Part shown: in pieces, positions 1 to 8,062 of the stretch
Numbering within the stretch: the stretch's first letter is position 1
How the letters are laid out: every line of letters starts with the position of its first letter
NCBI GenBank assembly: GCA_963924885.1
Contig: CAWUUY010000107.1
Span: 10,733-74,732, forward strand
DNA: 64,000 bases
Source: UBA5216 sp963924885
GTDB taxonomy: Bacteria; Pseudomonadota; Gammaproteobacteria; Burkholderiales; SG8-41
Reading direction: 5' to 3'
The notes under the pieces: model-generated
What the model saw: the letters and a program-made list of their open reading frames with translations, nothing else
What the model was told of the DNA's origin: nothing
Database searches by the model: none
Position numbers and translations under genes: made by a program

Positions 1-2
1 AT

Positions 3-191
3 GCCACTGCCGACGAAGCGACAATCCGCGCCCACCTGCCAGAGACTTTGCCCGAGGGCGACCGCGAGCGATTCATTGCCTTGGCGCTGGATGAGTTCAA
101 TACCCTTCACGCCGGCAACGCCATCCGCTTCGGCCTGCGACCGCTGGAGTTCGCCGCGTGGCGGGAGAGGAATGCCGGGAATGGCTGAAAA
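3..191 (+). CDS. C-terminal end of an unidentified protein (5-prime cut by window edge)
   Basis: An open frame runs in from the left edge without a stop and ends at TGA 189-191, giving about 62 residues. The tail is mostly helical in character, with a charged start (LPEGDRERF) and a Trp near the end (LEFAAWRERN). Codon use is GC-rich and looks coding, and it overlaps by frame the first part of the rhuM remnant that follows. I do not recognise the family and assign no function. It could be a complete small protein starting outside the window or the end of a larger one. Confidence 0.4.
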
Positions 192-210
192 ACGGATGGA
201 GCCGGGTTGG

Positions 211-602
211 AAGGTCTGGCTGGGACTAACCAGTTGGGAGGACGCGCCCCAAGGGAAGGTCCACAAATACGACGTCGCCATTGCCAAGCACTACCTGTCG
301 GATTTTAAATTGGCGCAGATGCAGCGGTCTCCGCCTATTTCGATATGGCAGAACTATAAGCCATGCGCCTCATGCCCATGACCATGGCAGATTGGGAAGA
401 GCGCCTTAGCGGCTTTTTGAAACTCTGGGACAGGGAAATTCTACAAGATGCTGGCAAGGTCACCGCAGAAATCGCCAAGGCACATGCTGAAAGTGAATTC
501 GAGAGATACCGCATCGTGCAGGAGCGCCTGTTTGAGAGCGACTTCGACCGGGTGATTAAGCAGATCAATGATGGGCGCAAGCCTGGCGGCGATGGGGAGT
601 AA
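211..602 (+). pseudogene. rhuM-family (virulence RhuM / Fic-associated) gene remnant, doubly broken
   Basis: Two pieces in different frames together read as the C-terminal half of a RhuM-family protein. Frame 1 (about 211-321) gives LGLTSWEDAPQGKV, YDVAIAKHYLS and LAQM. Frame 3 (about 324-602) gives AVSAYFDMAEL, a TAA stop at 357-359, then MTMADWEERLSGF, AGKVTAEIAKAHAESEFE and ESDFDR. Two lesions are visible: a one-base loss near 321, and a stop where the family usually has Gln (CAA to TAA would explain it). The N-terminal half is missing, since upstream DNA encodes something else. RhuM proteins are common beside restriction and other defence genes; their biochemical role is not settled. A restart at 363 would give only 79 residues. 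Confidence 0.8.
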
Positions 603-605
603 GGA

Positions 606-1151
606 ATGGCCACCAAAAAAAACTCAGTCTCGTGGAGTGACGTCAAAACCAGACTGGCCGATTTCGACCGCGCTGGCTTGCTCGGGTTGCTCCAAGACCT
701 GTACGCGGCCAACAATGATAACCAAGCCTTCCTGCACGCGCGTCTCAGTCTGGGCGACGATGTGCTCAAACCCTACAAGGCCATCATGAACCGCTGGCTG
801 TGGCCAGATATGTTCAAGAATCAGGACACTTCGGTCGCTAAAGCCAAAAAGCCTATCGCCGATTACAGGAAAGCTATAGGCCAAGCGGAAGGTCTGGCCG
901 AACTGATGGTGTTCTATTGCGAGCGGGCAGCGGGGTTCAGTGATGATGTCGGCCTGCAGGATGAGGGCTACTATGACGCGCTGGTGCGGATGTTCGAGCA
1001 GGCCTTGAAAACCATTGCCAGTTTAGCCGACGCGCAACGCCAGCCCTTATGGGACAGGCTTCGTACTGCACAGCGAATTTGTCGCAACTTTGGCTATGGC
1101 GTGAGCGATGACATGCGCGACCTGCTGGCCGAGTACGGTGCCGATGACTGA
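606..1151 (+). CDS. Conserved hypothetical protein (possibly DUF6155-like), partner of the downstream primase gene
   Basis: This is an intact 181-residue soluble protein with no signal peptide or membrane segment. It appears all-helical, with a short basic N-terminus, LGLLQDLYAANNDNQAFLHARL near residues 24-45, and a Trp/Pro-rich stretch (NRWLWPDMF) near 62-70. A purine-rich GGAG-type ribosome site precedes the ATG, directly after the rhuM remnant. Its end overlaps the start of the TOTE-type primase gene by 8 bases (1144-1151), so the two were probably translated together. The helical repeats recall DUF6155 proteins, but I hold that only weakly. Function is unknown; the context suggests a helper in a defence or conflict locus. 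Confidence 0.6.
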   Translation: MATKKNSVSWSDVKTRLADFDRAGLLGLLQDLYAANNDNQAFLHARLSLGDDVLKPYKAIMNRWLWPDMFKNQDTSVAKAKKPIADYRKAIGQAEGLAELMVFYCERAAGFSDDVGLQDEGYYDALVRMFEQALKTIASLADAQRQPLWDRLRTAQRICRNFGYGVSDDMRDLLAEYGADD

Positions 1152-2304
1152 ACGCGATCAGTCGGCCGCACTGCACGCTGAAAACACCCGCCTGATCGCG
1201 CTGCTGGACCGTTACGGCATCGAATGGCGCTTGCCACCTGAGCCACCACCGCCCAAGCCGGCGCTGCTCGTCCCGGAATCAGAACTATCCCGTTTTTCCA
1301 CGGCCGAGAAGGTGGCGCTGTTTCGGCGGCTATTCCGCGGCCGCACCGACGTCTACCCGATCCGCTGGGAAAGCAAAACTACCGGTAAATCTGGCTACGC
1401 ACCGGCCTGTGGCAATGAATGGCTCGCCGGTGTCTGCGAAAAGCCGCGCATCAAATGTGGGGAATGCAATAACCGTCTGCTGATTCCATTATCGGATACG
1501 GTCATCTACGAGCATCTCGCTGGTAAACGCACAGTGGGCGTCTATCCGTTGCTGGCTGACGACAGCTGCCATTTTCTCGCTGCTGATTTCGACGAGGCGC
1601 ATTGGCGTGAGGATGCCAAGGCGTTTTACCAGTCGTGTCACGAGCTGGGCGTGCCGGTCGCCCTTGAGATATCACGTTCCGGCAACGGTGCGCACGCTTG
1701 GATTTTCTTCTCAGGCAGCGTGTCTGCTCGGGATGCACGCCGACTCGGTGCGGCGATTATTAGCCACACCTGCGCTCGCACACGGCAACTCAAGCTCGAA
1801 TCCTATGACCGGCTGTTTCCCAATCAGGATTCAATGCCCAAAGGTGGTTTCGGCAACCTGATCGCGCGCCCACTGCAAAAAGCACCGCGCGAGAAGGGCT
1901 TCAGTGAGTTTGTCGATGCTGACTTGCGGCCTTACCCGGATCAGTGGGCGTTCCTGGCCTCCATCGTGCCAATGCCTGCACACGATATCGAGCCCACCAT
2001 CCTCAGAGCGACGGGCAACGCGCACCCGCTCGATGTGACTTTCATCGATGAGGAAGATCAAAAGGAACCGTGGAAGCACTCGGCATCCGCCAGCAAGAAG
2101 CTGATCGGGCCGATGCCGAAATCGCTTACGGTGACGCTGTCAAATCTGATCTATTTCGAGAAGGCACAACTCCCGCAGCCGCTGGCCAACCGGCTGATTC
2201 GCTTGGCCGCCTTCCAGAATCCGGAGTTTTACAAGAAGCAGGCGATGCGTTTCTCAGTGTGGGATGAACCGCCAATACTTACTGCGCCTTCAATACGGGC
2301 TTGA
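1144..2304 (+). pseudogene. TOTE-type archaeo-eukaryotic primase-helicase, truncated to its primase half
   Basis: The frame codes for 386 residues from ATG 1144; the in-frame ATG at 1108 lies deeper in the upstream gene. A zinc-binding Cys set (C89, C98, C105, C108) is followed by primase-fold motifs: ADFDE with two Asp near 148-150, SRSGNGAHAW near 177-186, and SYDRLFPNQDSMPKGGFGNL. The closing segment, LAAFQNPEFYKKQAMRFSVWD, is where full-length relatives continue into a superfamily-2 helicase of several hundred more residues. Here the match stops around 2268 and a short unrelated tail reaches TGA at 2302-2304, so the helicase is deleted. Relatives belong to TOTE conflict systems, thought to act against invading DNA. 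The remnant keeps its primase motifs, but loss of the helicase argues that it is dead. Confidence 0.8.
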
Positions 2305-2464
2305 TGGCAGCCGTCTTGATCCCGGGCTCTGAGAAGAATGGGCTAATCAGTGCTTCGACCAATGCCAGCGATTCCACTGCTTTGCGTTGCTGACCGGCGG
2401 GCAAGCCGAGTTGCGCGATGCTCTTCAACGTAGAATTTCTTTGACCGATGTAAGCTGTGTTCAT
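2279..2464 (-). CDS. Small hypothetical protein, 61 aa, convergent on the truncated primase gene
   Basis: This minus-strand frame starts at ATG 2464 behind a good ribosome site (AGAGGA about 9 bases upstream) and ends inside the point where the primase gene breaks off. The product is short and mildly hydrophobic in its middle (SLALVEALISPFF), with no cysteines and no motif I recognise. Because its end coincides with the primase deletion junction, it may itself be the N-terminal part of a longer gene cut by the same event. It could also be a complete small protein. Confidence that it is expressed is modest. Confidence 0.4.
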   Translation of the reverse strand: MNTAYIGQRNSTLKSIAQLGLPAGQQRKAVESLALVEALISPFFSEPGIKTAAIKPVLKAQ

Positions 2465-2518
2465 TTCTTTTATCCTCTTTCTAAGTATGGTTTGTGTTAC
2501 ACATTGTGGAGTAAAACA

Positions 2519-2535
2519 TTTAAAAACAAATACTT
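2519..2535 (-). repeat. AT-rich motif copy A (17-base core)
   Basis: The minus strand reads AAGTATTTGTTTTTAAA, identical to the core of copies B and C. It lies upstream of the small minus-strand gene at 2279-2464 and of umuD on the other side. Confidence 0.75.
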
Positions 2536-2669
2536 CACGTCGAATAGGACAAAGTGACGATGACTTTGTTGCAAAGCACCAAATGAGTAGTTCTCTGTCA
2601 TGGGTTAAGTATTTCTAATGTGAGCAGAGGTCTTGGGCTGGCAGTGATACGGTAAAGCTGCGATGATAG

Positions 2670-2685
2670 CTGTTCTTATATACAG
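2670..2685 (+). promoter_or_regulatory. LexA (SOS) box upstream of umuD
   Basis: The sequence is CTGT-N8-ACAG with an AT-rich spacer (TCTTATAT), a perfect match to the gammaproteobacterial/betaproteobacterial LexA operator. It ends 8 bases before the umuD ATG at 2694, so LexA bound here would cover the start of transcription. The umuD-umuC-nuclease cassette is therefore expected to be induced by DNA damage. The short distance also implies a very short leader. Confidence 0.9.
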
Positions 2686-2693
2686 TCTTAATT

Positions 2694-3143
2694 ATGAAGC
2701 TATTAGCCGCCGCCAAACTTGCCCCCATTCGCCTGTTCCCGCTCTTCGCGACCAAAGTAGCCGCCGGCTTTCCGTCACCGGCTGACGATTACATCGAGGC
2801 GCGGCTTGATCTCAACGAGCTGCTGGTGACTCACAAGGAGGCGACGTTTTTCCTGCGCGTAAAGGGCGATTCCATGAAAAACGCGAACATCAACGACGGC
2901 GATCTGCTGGTGGTGAACCGGGCTATCGAGCCTGCCCACTGTGACATCGTGGTGGCGGCGGTCAACGCCGAACTGACGATCAAGACCTTGTTCAAGAAGC
3001 GAGGCGTGGTGAAACTGGTCGCTGCCAACGATGCCTATCCTGAAATCGTCATCCAGCCAGACAATGAATTAATCGTGTGGGGAGTGGTGACGGATGTCAT
3101 ACACAGTTTCAGAAAGCCCGTTCGCACTGATCGACGGCAATAA
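2694..3143 (+). CDS. umuD: UmuD, translesion polymerase V accessory protein (S24 self-cleaving)
   Basis: The protein has 149 residues, close to the usual 139-145. The self-cleavage site is Ala24-Gly25 (KVAAGFPSP), the nucleophile is Ser60 in VKGDSM and the general base is Lys97 in ELTIKTLF, so the RecA-stimulated autoproteolysis apparatus is complete. After trimming, UmuD-prime dimers join UmuC to form polymerase V, which copies damaged DNA. The start is set by the LexA box just upstream. It overlaps umuC by 50 bases. Confidence 0.93.
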   Translation: MKLLAAAKLAPIRLFPLFATKVAAGFPSPADDYIEARLDLNELLVTHKEATFFLRVKGDSMKNANINDGDLLVVNRAIEPAHCDIVVAAVNAELTIKTLFKKRGVVKLVAANDAYPEIVIQPDNELIVWGVVTDVIHSFRKPVRTDRRQ

Positions 3144-4407
3144 CTTTTACGTTTCCTGCGAGCGGGTGTTCAACCCCAAGTTGGAGGGCCGCCCGGTGGT
3201 GGTGCTTTCCAACAACGACGGCTGCGTAGTGGCACGCTCTAATGAGGCCAAGGCGCTCGATATCGGCATGGGCGTGCCACTGTTCAAGGTGCGTGACATC
3301 ATTCGTAAGAACCGTGTGGTGGTGCTATCGAGCAACTACACGCTCTACGGCGACATGTCGCAACGCATGATGGCGGTGGTTCGCCAGTTCAGCCCCCGGC
3401 AGGAAATCTACTCCATCGATGAGAGCTTTATTGACCTGTCGGGATTCGGCGAAAAGGATTTACGCGATTATGGGCAGCAGATACGGCAGCGGGTGCGGCG
3501 CTGGACGGGCATACCGACCTGTGTCGGTATTGCACCGACCAAAACCCTCGCCAAACTCGCCAACCATTGCGGAAAAAAGCGAGTTGAATATCAAGGCGTG
3601 TGCGACTGGAGCCGCTTGCATCCAGCACAACTGGAATACGTGTTATCCACCTTCTCGGTTGGCGACGTATGGGGAATCGGACGCCAGTGGAGTAAGAAGC
3701 TGCTGGAGATGAATATACGCTCTGCCAAAGACCTCGCTACGGCAGACAGGGCGATGCTGAGGGAACGCTTCGGCGTGGTCATGGAGCGCACCTCACGCGA
3801 GTTGTCAGGGGTTTCCTGCATAGAGATGGAAGAAGTGGCGGCGGACTGCAAACAGATCGTGTCCTCGCGCTCGTTCGGTAGGGTTATAACCACGATTGAA
3901 CATCTGGAAGAGGCCGTTACCCAATACACCTGTCGGGCGGCGGAAAAGCTGCGCTGGCAGCACAGTGTGTGTGGGACTTTGCTGGTATTTCTCCAGACCA
4001 ACTCTTTCAAATTAAATGATCCTCAGTATCATCCGACCACGACAGTAAGGCTTGGCGCACCGAGCGACGATTCCATGCGACTGACGGGGGCCGCCCTGTC
4101 TGGCCTGCGACGCATCTATAAGCCGGGATTTCACTACGTCAAGGCGGGCGTAATGCTGAACGACATACGACCGGGAACAGTGCAACAGCTCTCGCTACTG
4201 GATGTTGGGACACCAATGCCTACAGCCCAAACTAGCGCCCGATCGCGGCTCATGGGCATCATGGATCGCGTTAATCGATTGGATGGCAAGGGAACGCTTC
4301 AGTTGGGAGCGGCGGGTATTCATAGTGCTTGGGCTATGAAGCGGGACCACGTGAGTCCTGCATATACGACGCGGTGGAACGAATTGGCTACGGTAAAAGC
4401 GTTGTAA
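3094..4407 (+). CDS. umuC: UmuC, Y-family DNA polymerase V catalytic subunit
   Basis: A full-length Y-family polymerase of 437 residues. The metal-binding residues are in ALIDGNNFYVSCE (Asp14) and SIDESF (Asp109, Glu110), and the helix-hairpin-helix region WGIGRQWSKKL follows. A beta-clamp binding motif, QLSLL, sits at about 365-369, as in functional UmuC proteins. The start at 3094 has a GGAG-type site inside umuD and leaves a normal N-terminus. With UmuD-prime it performs error-prone bypass synthesis at lesions. The cassette is separate from any chromosomal polymerase V set and lies next to decayed defence genes, which suggests plasmid or mobile-element origin. Confidence 0.93.
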   Translation: MSYTVSESPFALIDGNNFYVSCERVFNPKLEGRPVVVLSNNDGCVVARSNEAKALDIGMGVPLFKVRDIIRKNRVVVLSSNYTLYGDMSQRMMAVVRQFSPRQEIYSIDESFIDLSGFGEKDLRDYGQQIRQRVRRWTGIPTCVGIAPTKTLAKLANHCGKKRVEYQGVCDWSRLHPAQLEYVLSTFSVGDVWGIGRQWSKKLLEMNIRSAKDLATADRAMLRERFGVVMERTSRELSGVSCIEMEEVAADCKQIVSSRSFGRVITTIEHLEEAVTQYTCRAAEKLRWQHSVCGTLLVFLQTNSFKLNDPQYHPTTTVRLGAPSDDSMRLTGAALSGLRRIYKPGFHYVKAGVMLNDIRPGTVQQLSLLDVGTPMPTAQTSARSRLMGIMDRVNRLDGKGTLQLGAAGIHSAWAMKRDHVSPAYTTRWNELATVKAL

Positions 4408-4416
4408 AACAAAACT

Positions 4417-5793
4417 GTGACTTGGAATCCCAAAGCATTACCGATCGCTTTTGTTGACCTTGAAACCACAGGTGGCAACGCAGCCCTCGACCGGATCACC
4501 GAAATCGGCATTGTCGAAATAGGTCCAGAAGGGGTGACAGAATGGAGTTCTCTGGTAAATCCCGAATGCCGAGTTTCGCCGATGATTCAGTCGTTGACGG
4601 GTATCACCAATGAGATGCTCGCCGATGCTCCGATGTTCGGTCAGTTGGCGCGGGCAGTTAATGAGCGACTGGCAGGCCGTATATTCGTCGCTCACAATGC
4701 TCGATTCGACTACGGTTTTCTTAAGCAATCATTGGCCCGCGAGGGCATTTCATTCCGGCCAACAGTGTTATGCACGGTCAGGCTCTCGCGTCACCTATTC
4801 CCCCAGCACCGGCGACACAATCTCGACGCCTTAATTGACCGCCATGCGCTAAAGGCTAGTGGCCGCCATCGTGCGCTTGCTGACGCCCAATTAATCCATC
4901 AGTTCTGGAATCGAGTACGTGAGCAGTTTGACGAGAGCATTCTCGAAGCCGCCTTGAAACATCTGCTGGGCCGTCCAGCACTTCCGCCGCACCTTGATGC
5001 GACCATGGTTGAAAACCTGCCTGATGGCCCGGGCGTTTACTTGTTCTTTGCCGACAATGACCTGCCTCTTTATATCGGCAAGGCCAAGAACATACGCAAG
5101 CGGGTGCTTTCGCATTTTGCAGCCGACCATTCGTCGCCAAAGGAAATGAGCTTGGCTCAGCAAGTCAAGCGCATTGAGCATAGAGAGACTGGAGGTGAAA
5201 TCGGCGCCCTGCTGCTGGAGGCGAGATTAGTTAAGGAAATGCTTCCGACCCACAATCGCCAGTTACGCCGAAGCAAGGCACTGTGTTCCATTCGTCTTGA
5301 TGAACACCCAACGCATGGACTTGCGCCCGAAATAGTTTTTGCGGGCGACCTGGATTTCGGCCGGCAGGACAAGCTGTATGGACTATTCACGACAAGGCGA
5401 GATGCTGTGCGCCTTTTAAAAGACTTGGCGAATGAGCATCGACTTTGCCAGGCGGTTTTAGGCCTTGAAAAACTCGAAGCTGGCCGGCCATGCTTCGGTT
5501 ATCAGATTAAGCGCTGCGACGGCGTCTGTATCGGCAAGGCGAAGGCGCTTAACCACGCTGCACGCCTTCTCGTGGCACTATCCAAACTAAAACTCAAGGC
5601 GTGGCCCTTTGCAGGCCCTGCAATTATCCGGGAAGGACACGAAGCCCATGTTGTCGATCATTGGACTTATCTCGGAACCGCTAAAACCGAAGTGGGAATA
5701 TGGGAGTTGCTTGAAACAGGAAAGCCGCAATTTGATCGTGACACTTACAAAATTCTGCAAAAGGTATCAGGCAAGCTCTCGTCACTGAAATAG
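4417..5793 (+). CDS. DnaQ-type 3'-5' exonuclease fused to a UvrC/Cho-like GIY-YIG nuclease
   Basis: The product has 458 residues from GTG 4417, 9 bases after umuC. Residues about 10-165 form a DEDDh exonuclease: VDLETTG (Asp14, Glu16), AHNARFDYGF (93-100) and HRALADAQ (His151, Asp156). Residues about 200-285 form a GIY-YIG nuclease: GVYLF (206-210), LYIGKAKN and ARLVKE with the catalytic Glu. The C-terminal third has four Cys (344, 359, 367, 371), including GYQIKRCDGVC, like the segment after the nuclease in UvrC and Cho. UvrC's second nuclease half is absent. The fusion family is known in Proteobacteria, but its place as third gene of a LexA-controlled umuDC cassette suggests lesion incision or end trimming coupled to polymerase V. 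That role is inference. Confidence 0.88.
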   Translation: MTWNPKALPIAFVDLETTGGNAALDRITEIGIVEIGPEGVTEWSSLVNPECRVSPMIQSLTGITNEMLADAPMFGQLARAVNERLAGRIFVAHNARFDYGFLKQSLAREGISFRPTVLCTVRLSRHLFPQHRRHNLDALIDRHALKASGRHRALADAQLIHQFWNRVREQFDESILEAALKHLLGRPALPPHLDATMVENLPDGPGVYLFFADNDLPLYIGKAKNIRKRVLSHFAADHSSPKEMSLAQQVKRIEHRETGGEIGALLLEARLVKEMLPTHNRQLRRSKALCSIRLDEHPTHGLAPEIVFAGDLDFGRQDKLYGLFTTRRDAVRLLKDLANEHRLCQAVLGLEKLEAGRPCFGYQIKRCDGVCIGKAKALNHAARLLVALSKLKLKAWPFAGPAIIREGHEAHVVDHWTYLGTAKTEVGIWELLETGKPQFDRDTYKILQKVSGKLSSLK

Positions 5794-5878
5794 AAAACTC
5801 ACGCCATTACGCGACGAAATTTTTGCAATTATGGGGGCGGCGCACCGGCAGGGTCGGTAACTTTAATATTGCACGTCA

Positions 5879-6373
5879 GAAAATCAAGGGCTTTGTGGAT
5901 TCAGTGAGGACCGCACGCCCCGCCAGCACTCTTATACGGGCTCGGATGACGATGCCGCACTGAACGCCGGCGTCAAGAGCTACCGTGCCGATTCGGCGGC
6001 GGTTGCTAAGTTTGCGGCTGACGTCGACCACGCAGGACGTTTCGAGATGCCCGTACTGGCGGCCCAAGGCATCCGTGACGCGACCGTCTTTGTCGAAGGC
6101 AATGACACGCTGCGTAGGCGCATGGAGGCCGCCGGTAACGGCGCGCGTCTGGTGCAGACCTTCGTCGACTCGAATCAGCACAGCTACTGGGGCGACGCCA
6201 TGTACCCGCCTCTGTTCGATGCGCTGCTGAACTGGGTCGACAAGGGCGAGAAGCCCACGCCGGCCAGTATCGCGACACGCTGCCGGGCGCTGCGCGACGC
6301 GACGCCGGGTGACTTCCTGTTTGTCGCCGACTATGCCGTCAAGCCCTTGGCGTCGAGAATTCCGCCACGCTGA
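5879..6373 (+). pseudogene. Alpha/beta hydrolase gene remnant, 5-prime end deleted
   Basis: An open frame from about 5867 to 6373 encodes the C-terminal 160 or so residues of an alpha/beta-hydrolase-like protein. MPVLAAQGIRDATVFVEGNDTLRRRM has the shape of the strand carrying the acid residue of a catalytic triad, and SNQHSYWGDAMYPPLFDALLNWV would carry the His. The nucleophile Ser region and everything before it are missing, and an upstream stop (5864-5866) closes the frame. A start at ATG 6047 would give 108 residues without the fold's core. I read it as a gene cut by whatever brought in the umuDC-containing segment. Confidence 0.7.
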
Positions 6374-6442
6374 CCTGACGAGCCACTGGTTTCAATGCAG
6401 GGACGGGATCGCGTCGGCACGAGCGATGTTCGCAGCATCCAG

Positions 6443-6709
6443 TCAATGCCGGCCTGATTTGCGCACCGTTGGATTGAGCTTGTCGATATCCGCCTGCACC
6501 TGCTCGCGGCTGCATTCATAAACAATTTCGCGCCCCATCACGCTTCCCACATACGCCGCCCCTGTGCGCGTGGGCGTCAAGGCGCATCGAACGCTGTGCG
6601 CGCCTGCGCCGAGCACCACCTCGATATGCTCGGCGCGCTTGTTCAACACCACCACTTCCATGAACTGACGGGTTTCTGTGATACGAACTTTGATTTTTTC
6701 GTCGTTCAT
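6443..6709 (-). CDS. Small conserved-looking hypothetical protein, 88 aa
   Basis: The product is a soluble 88-residue protein with alternating beta-like segments (KIKVRITET, EHIEVVLGAG, YVGSVMGREIVYE) and a charged C-terminal helix. One Cys occurs in VRCAL and one in YECSRE. There is no signal peptide. It follows the DUF427 gene on the same strand after a 65-base gap and codon use matches the neighbouring housekeeping genes, so it is probably native to the chromosome. I do not recognise the family. Confidence 0.5.
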   Translation of the reverse strand: MNDEKIKVRITETRQFMEVVVLNKRAEHIEVVLGAGAHSVRCALTPTRTGAAYVGSVMGREIVYECSREQVQADIDKLNPTVRKSGRH

Positions 6710-6774
6710 TGTCTGTCCCGTGAGTCCCGCAGATCAGCGCAACAGCGGCGCCGCAAAAGGGCGTCCCGCGTAGA

Positions 6775-7053
6775 CTACACCACTTCGACACCCTTCCAGA
6801 ACGCGACGCGTCCGCGAATTTGCTGGGCCGCCTCTTTGGGATCGGCGTAATACCAGACGGCATCGGGGTTGGTCGCGCCACCTACCTTTACGGTGTAGTA
6901 GTTCGCTGTTCCCTTCCACGAGCATACGGTTGTAGTATTGCTCGGTATCAAATACTCCGCTTTAACCGAAGCCAGCGGAAAGTAGTGATTCTTTTCCACC
7001 ACAACCGTGTCGTCCGACTCCGCGAGTACAGCGCAATTCCAGATCGCTTTCAT
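6775..7053 (-). CDS. DUF427 family protein
   Basis: The product is 92 residues from ATG 7053 (MKAIWNCAVLAES). That start is preferred over an upstream one at 7089 because DUF427 proteins begin at this point. Family features are the VLAESDDTVVVEKNHYFP strand pair, the CSWKGTANYYTV segment around residue 53-64 and NPDAVWYYADPKEAA. The C-terminus (GRVAFWKGVEV) closes the barrel-like fold. These small proteins are widespread in bacteria and fungi, usually stand alone, and have no agreed biochemical role. It lies 60 bases downstream of hemF on the same strand. Confidence 0.85.
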   Translation of the reverse strand: MKAIWNCAVLAESDDTVVVEKNHYFPLASVKAEYLIPSNTTTVCSWKGTANYYTVKVGGATNPDAVWYYADPKEAAQQIRGRVAFWKGVEVV

Positions 7054-7113
7054 AGGGCCTCCATGAGGATGAGCGGACGCGACAGACACGTCGCGCAGGT
7101 AATTTCCAGCGTG

Positions 7114-8031
7114 TTATGGCAGCCAATCCTTAGCCACCAAGAATTTCTCATACAGCGCGGCCTCGCGCGACCCGGCCTCCGGCTTCCAGTCGTAACGCCA
7201 GTTCACCACCGGCGGCAGTGACATGAGGATCGATTCCGCGCGACCGCCGGATTGCAGACCAAACAGGGTGCCGCGGTCGTAGACCAGATTGAACTCGACG
7301 TAGCGTCCGCGCCGGTACGCCTGAAACGCGCGCTCGTTCTGGCCGTAGGGCAGCGCACGACGGCGCTCGACGATAGGCGTGTAGGCTTGGAGAAAATGAT
7401 CGCCGACGCTTTGCATCATGGCAAAGCAGGTGTCGAAATCGGGGGTATGCACGTCGTCGTAGAAAATGCCGCCGATGCCGCGCGGTTCGTTGCGGTGTTT
7501 TAAAAAGAAATAATCGTCACACCACTTTTTGTATTTGGGATGCAGTTCCTCGCCGAAAGGCGTTAATGCCTCAAGGCAGGTTTGGTGAAAATGGCGCGCG
7601 TCTTCTGCAAAGCCGTAATACGGCGTTAAATCCATGCCGCCACCGAACCACCATACGGGTGCCGCGCCGTCCTTGAGGGCGCAGAAAAAGCGCACGTTCA
7701 TATGCACGGTGGGTAGGTAGGGGTTGCGCGGGTGCAGCACCAGCGAGACGCCCAGCGCTTCGTACGAGCGGCCCGCGAGTTCGGGGCGCGCGGCGCTGGC
7801 CGACGGCGGCAAGCCTTGTCCAAATACGTGCGAAAAGCCGACGCCAGCGCGCTCGAATAATGCGCCGTCTTCGAGGATGCAGGTGACGCCGCCGCCACCG
7901 CCCACACTCGGCGGGCGTGTCCACACGTCGCGACCAAACGCTTTTCCCTCAGTCGCGTCGAGCGCGGTCAGCGCATCAACGATGCGGGTTTGCAGGCCTT
8001 CGAGGTATTGTTTTACGCGGGCGGTATCCAT
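7114..8031 (-). CDS. hemF: Oxygen-dependent coproporphyrinogen III oxidase
   Basis: The start at ATG 8031 (MDTARVKQYLEGL) gives 305 residues, the normal length; a 33-codon-longer frame to 8127 has no family support and would overlap purD. Characteristic segments are GGGGGVTCILEDGALFERAGV, HMNVRFF, WWFGGGMDLTPYYGF and the C-terminal YVEFNLVYDRGTLFGLQSGGR. The enzyme makes protoporphyrinogen IX from coproporphyrinogen III with O2 in the cytoplasm, so this organism makes heme aerobically. It is the last gene of the dusB-fis-purH-purD-hemF run. hemB and hemL occur elsewhere in the window. Confidence 0.96.
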   Translation of the reverse strand: MDTARVKQYLEGLQTRIVDALTALDATEGKAFGRDVWTRPPSVGGGGGVTCILEDGALFERAGVGFSHVFGQGLPPSASAARPELAGRSYEALGVSLVLHPRNPYLPTVHMNVRFFCALKDGAAPVWWFGGGMDLTPYYGFAEDARHFHQTCLEALTPFGEELHPKYKKWCDDYFFLKHRNEPRGIGGIFYDDVHTPDFDTCFAMMQSVGDHFLQAYTPIVERRRALPYGQNERAFQAYRRGRYVEFNLVYDRGTLFGLQSGGRAESILMSLPPVVNWRYDWKPEAGSREAALYEKFLVAKDWLP

Positions 8032-8062
8032 GATCTGCAAGGATACCTCAGTGGCGCAATCG

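Larger units (their letters stand above)
2305..2693. other. AT-rich gap between the primase remnant and umuD
   Basis: The stretch contains the small minus-strand frame up to 2464, one copy of the recurring AT-rich motif at 2519-2535, a small CTTTG/CAAAG hairpin at 2564-2576 and the LexA box at 2670-2685. From 2465 to 2669 I see no other gene. It is markedly more AT-rich than the chromosome around it, which fits a junction between segments of different origin. Confidence 0.6.

Noticed and set aside
2564..2576. CTTTG-ttg-CAAAG string resembling an insertion sequence end
   Set aside because: No transposase, partner repeat or target duplication nearby; the small palindrome alone is not enough.
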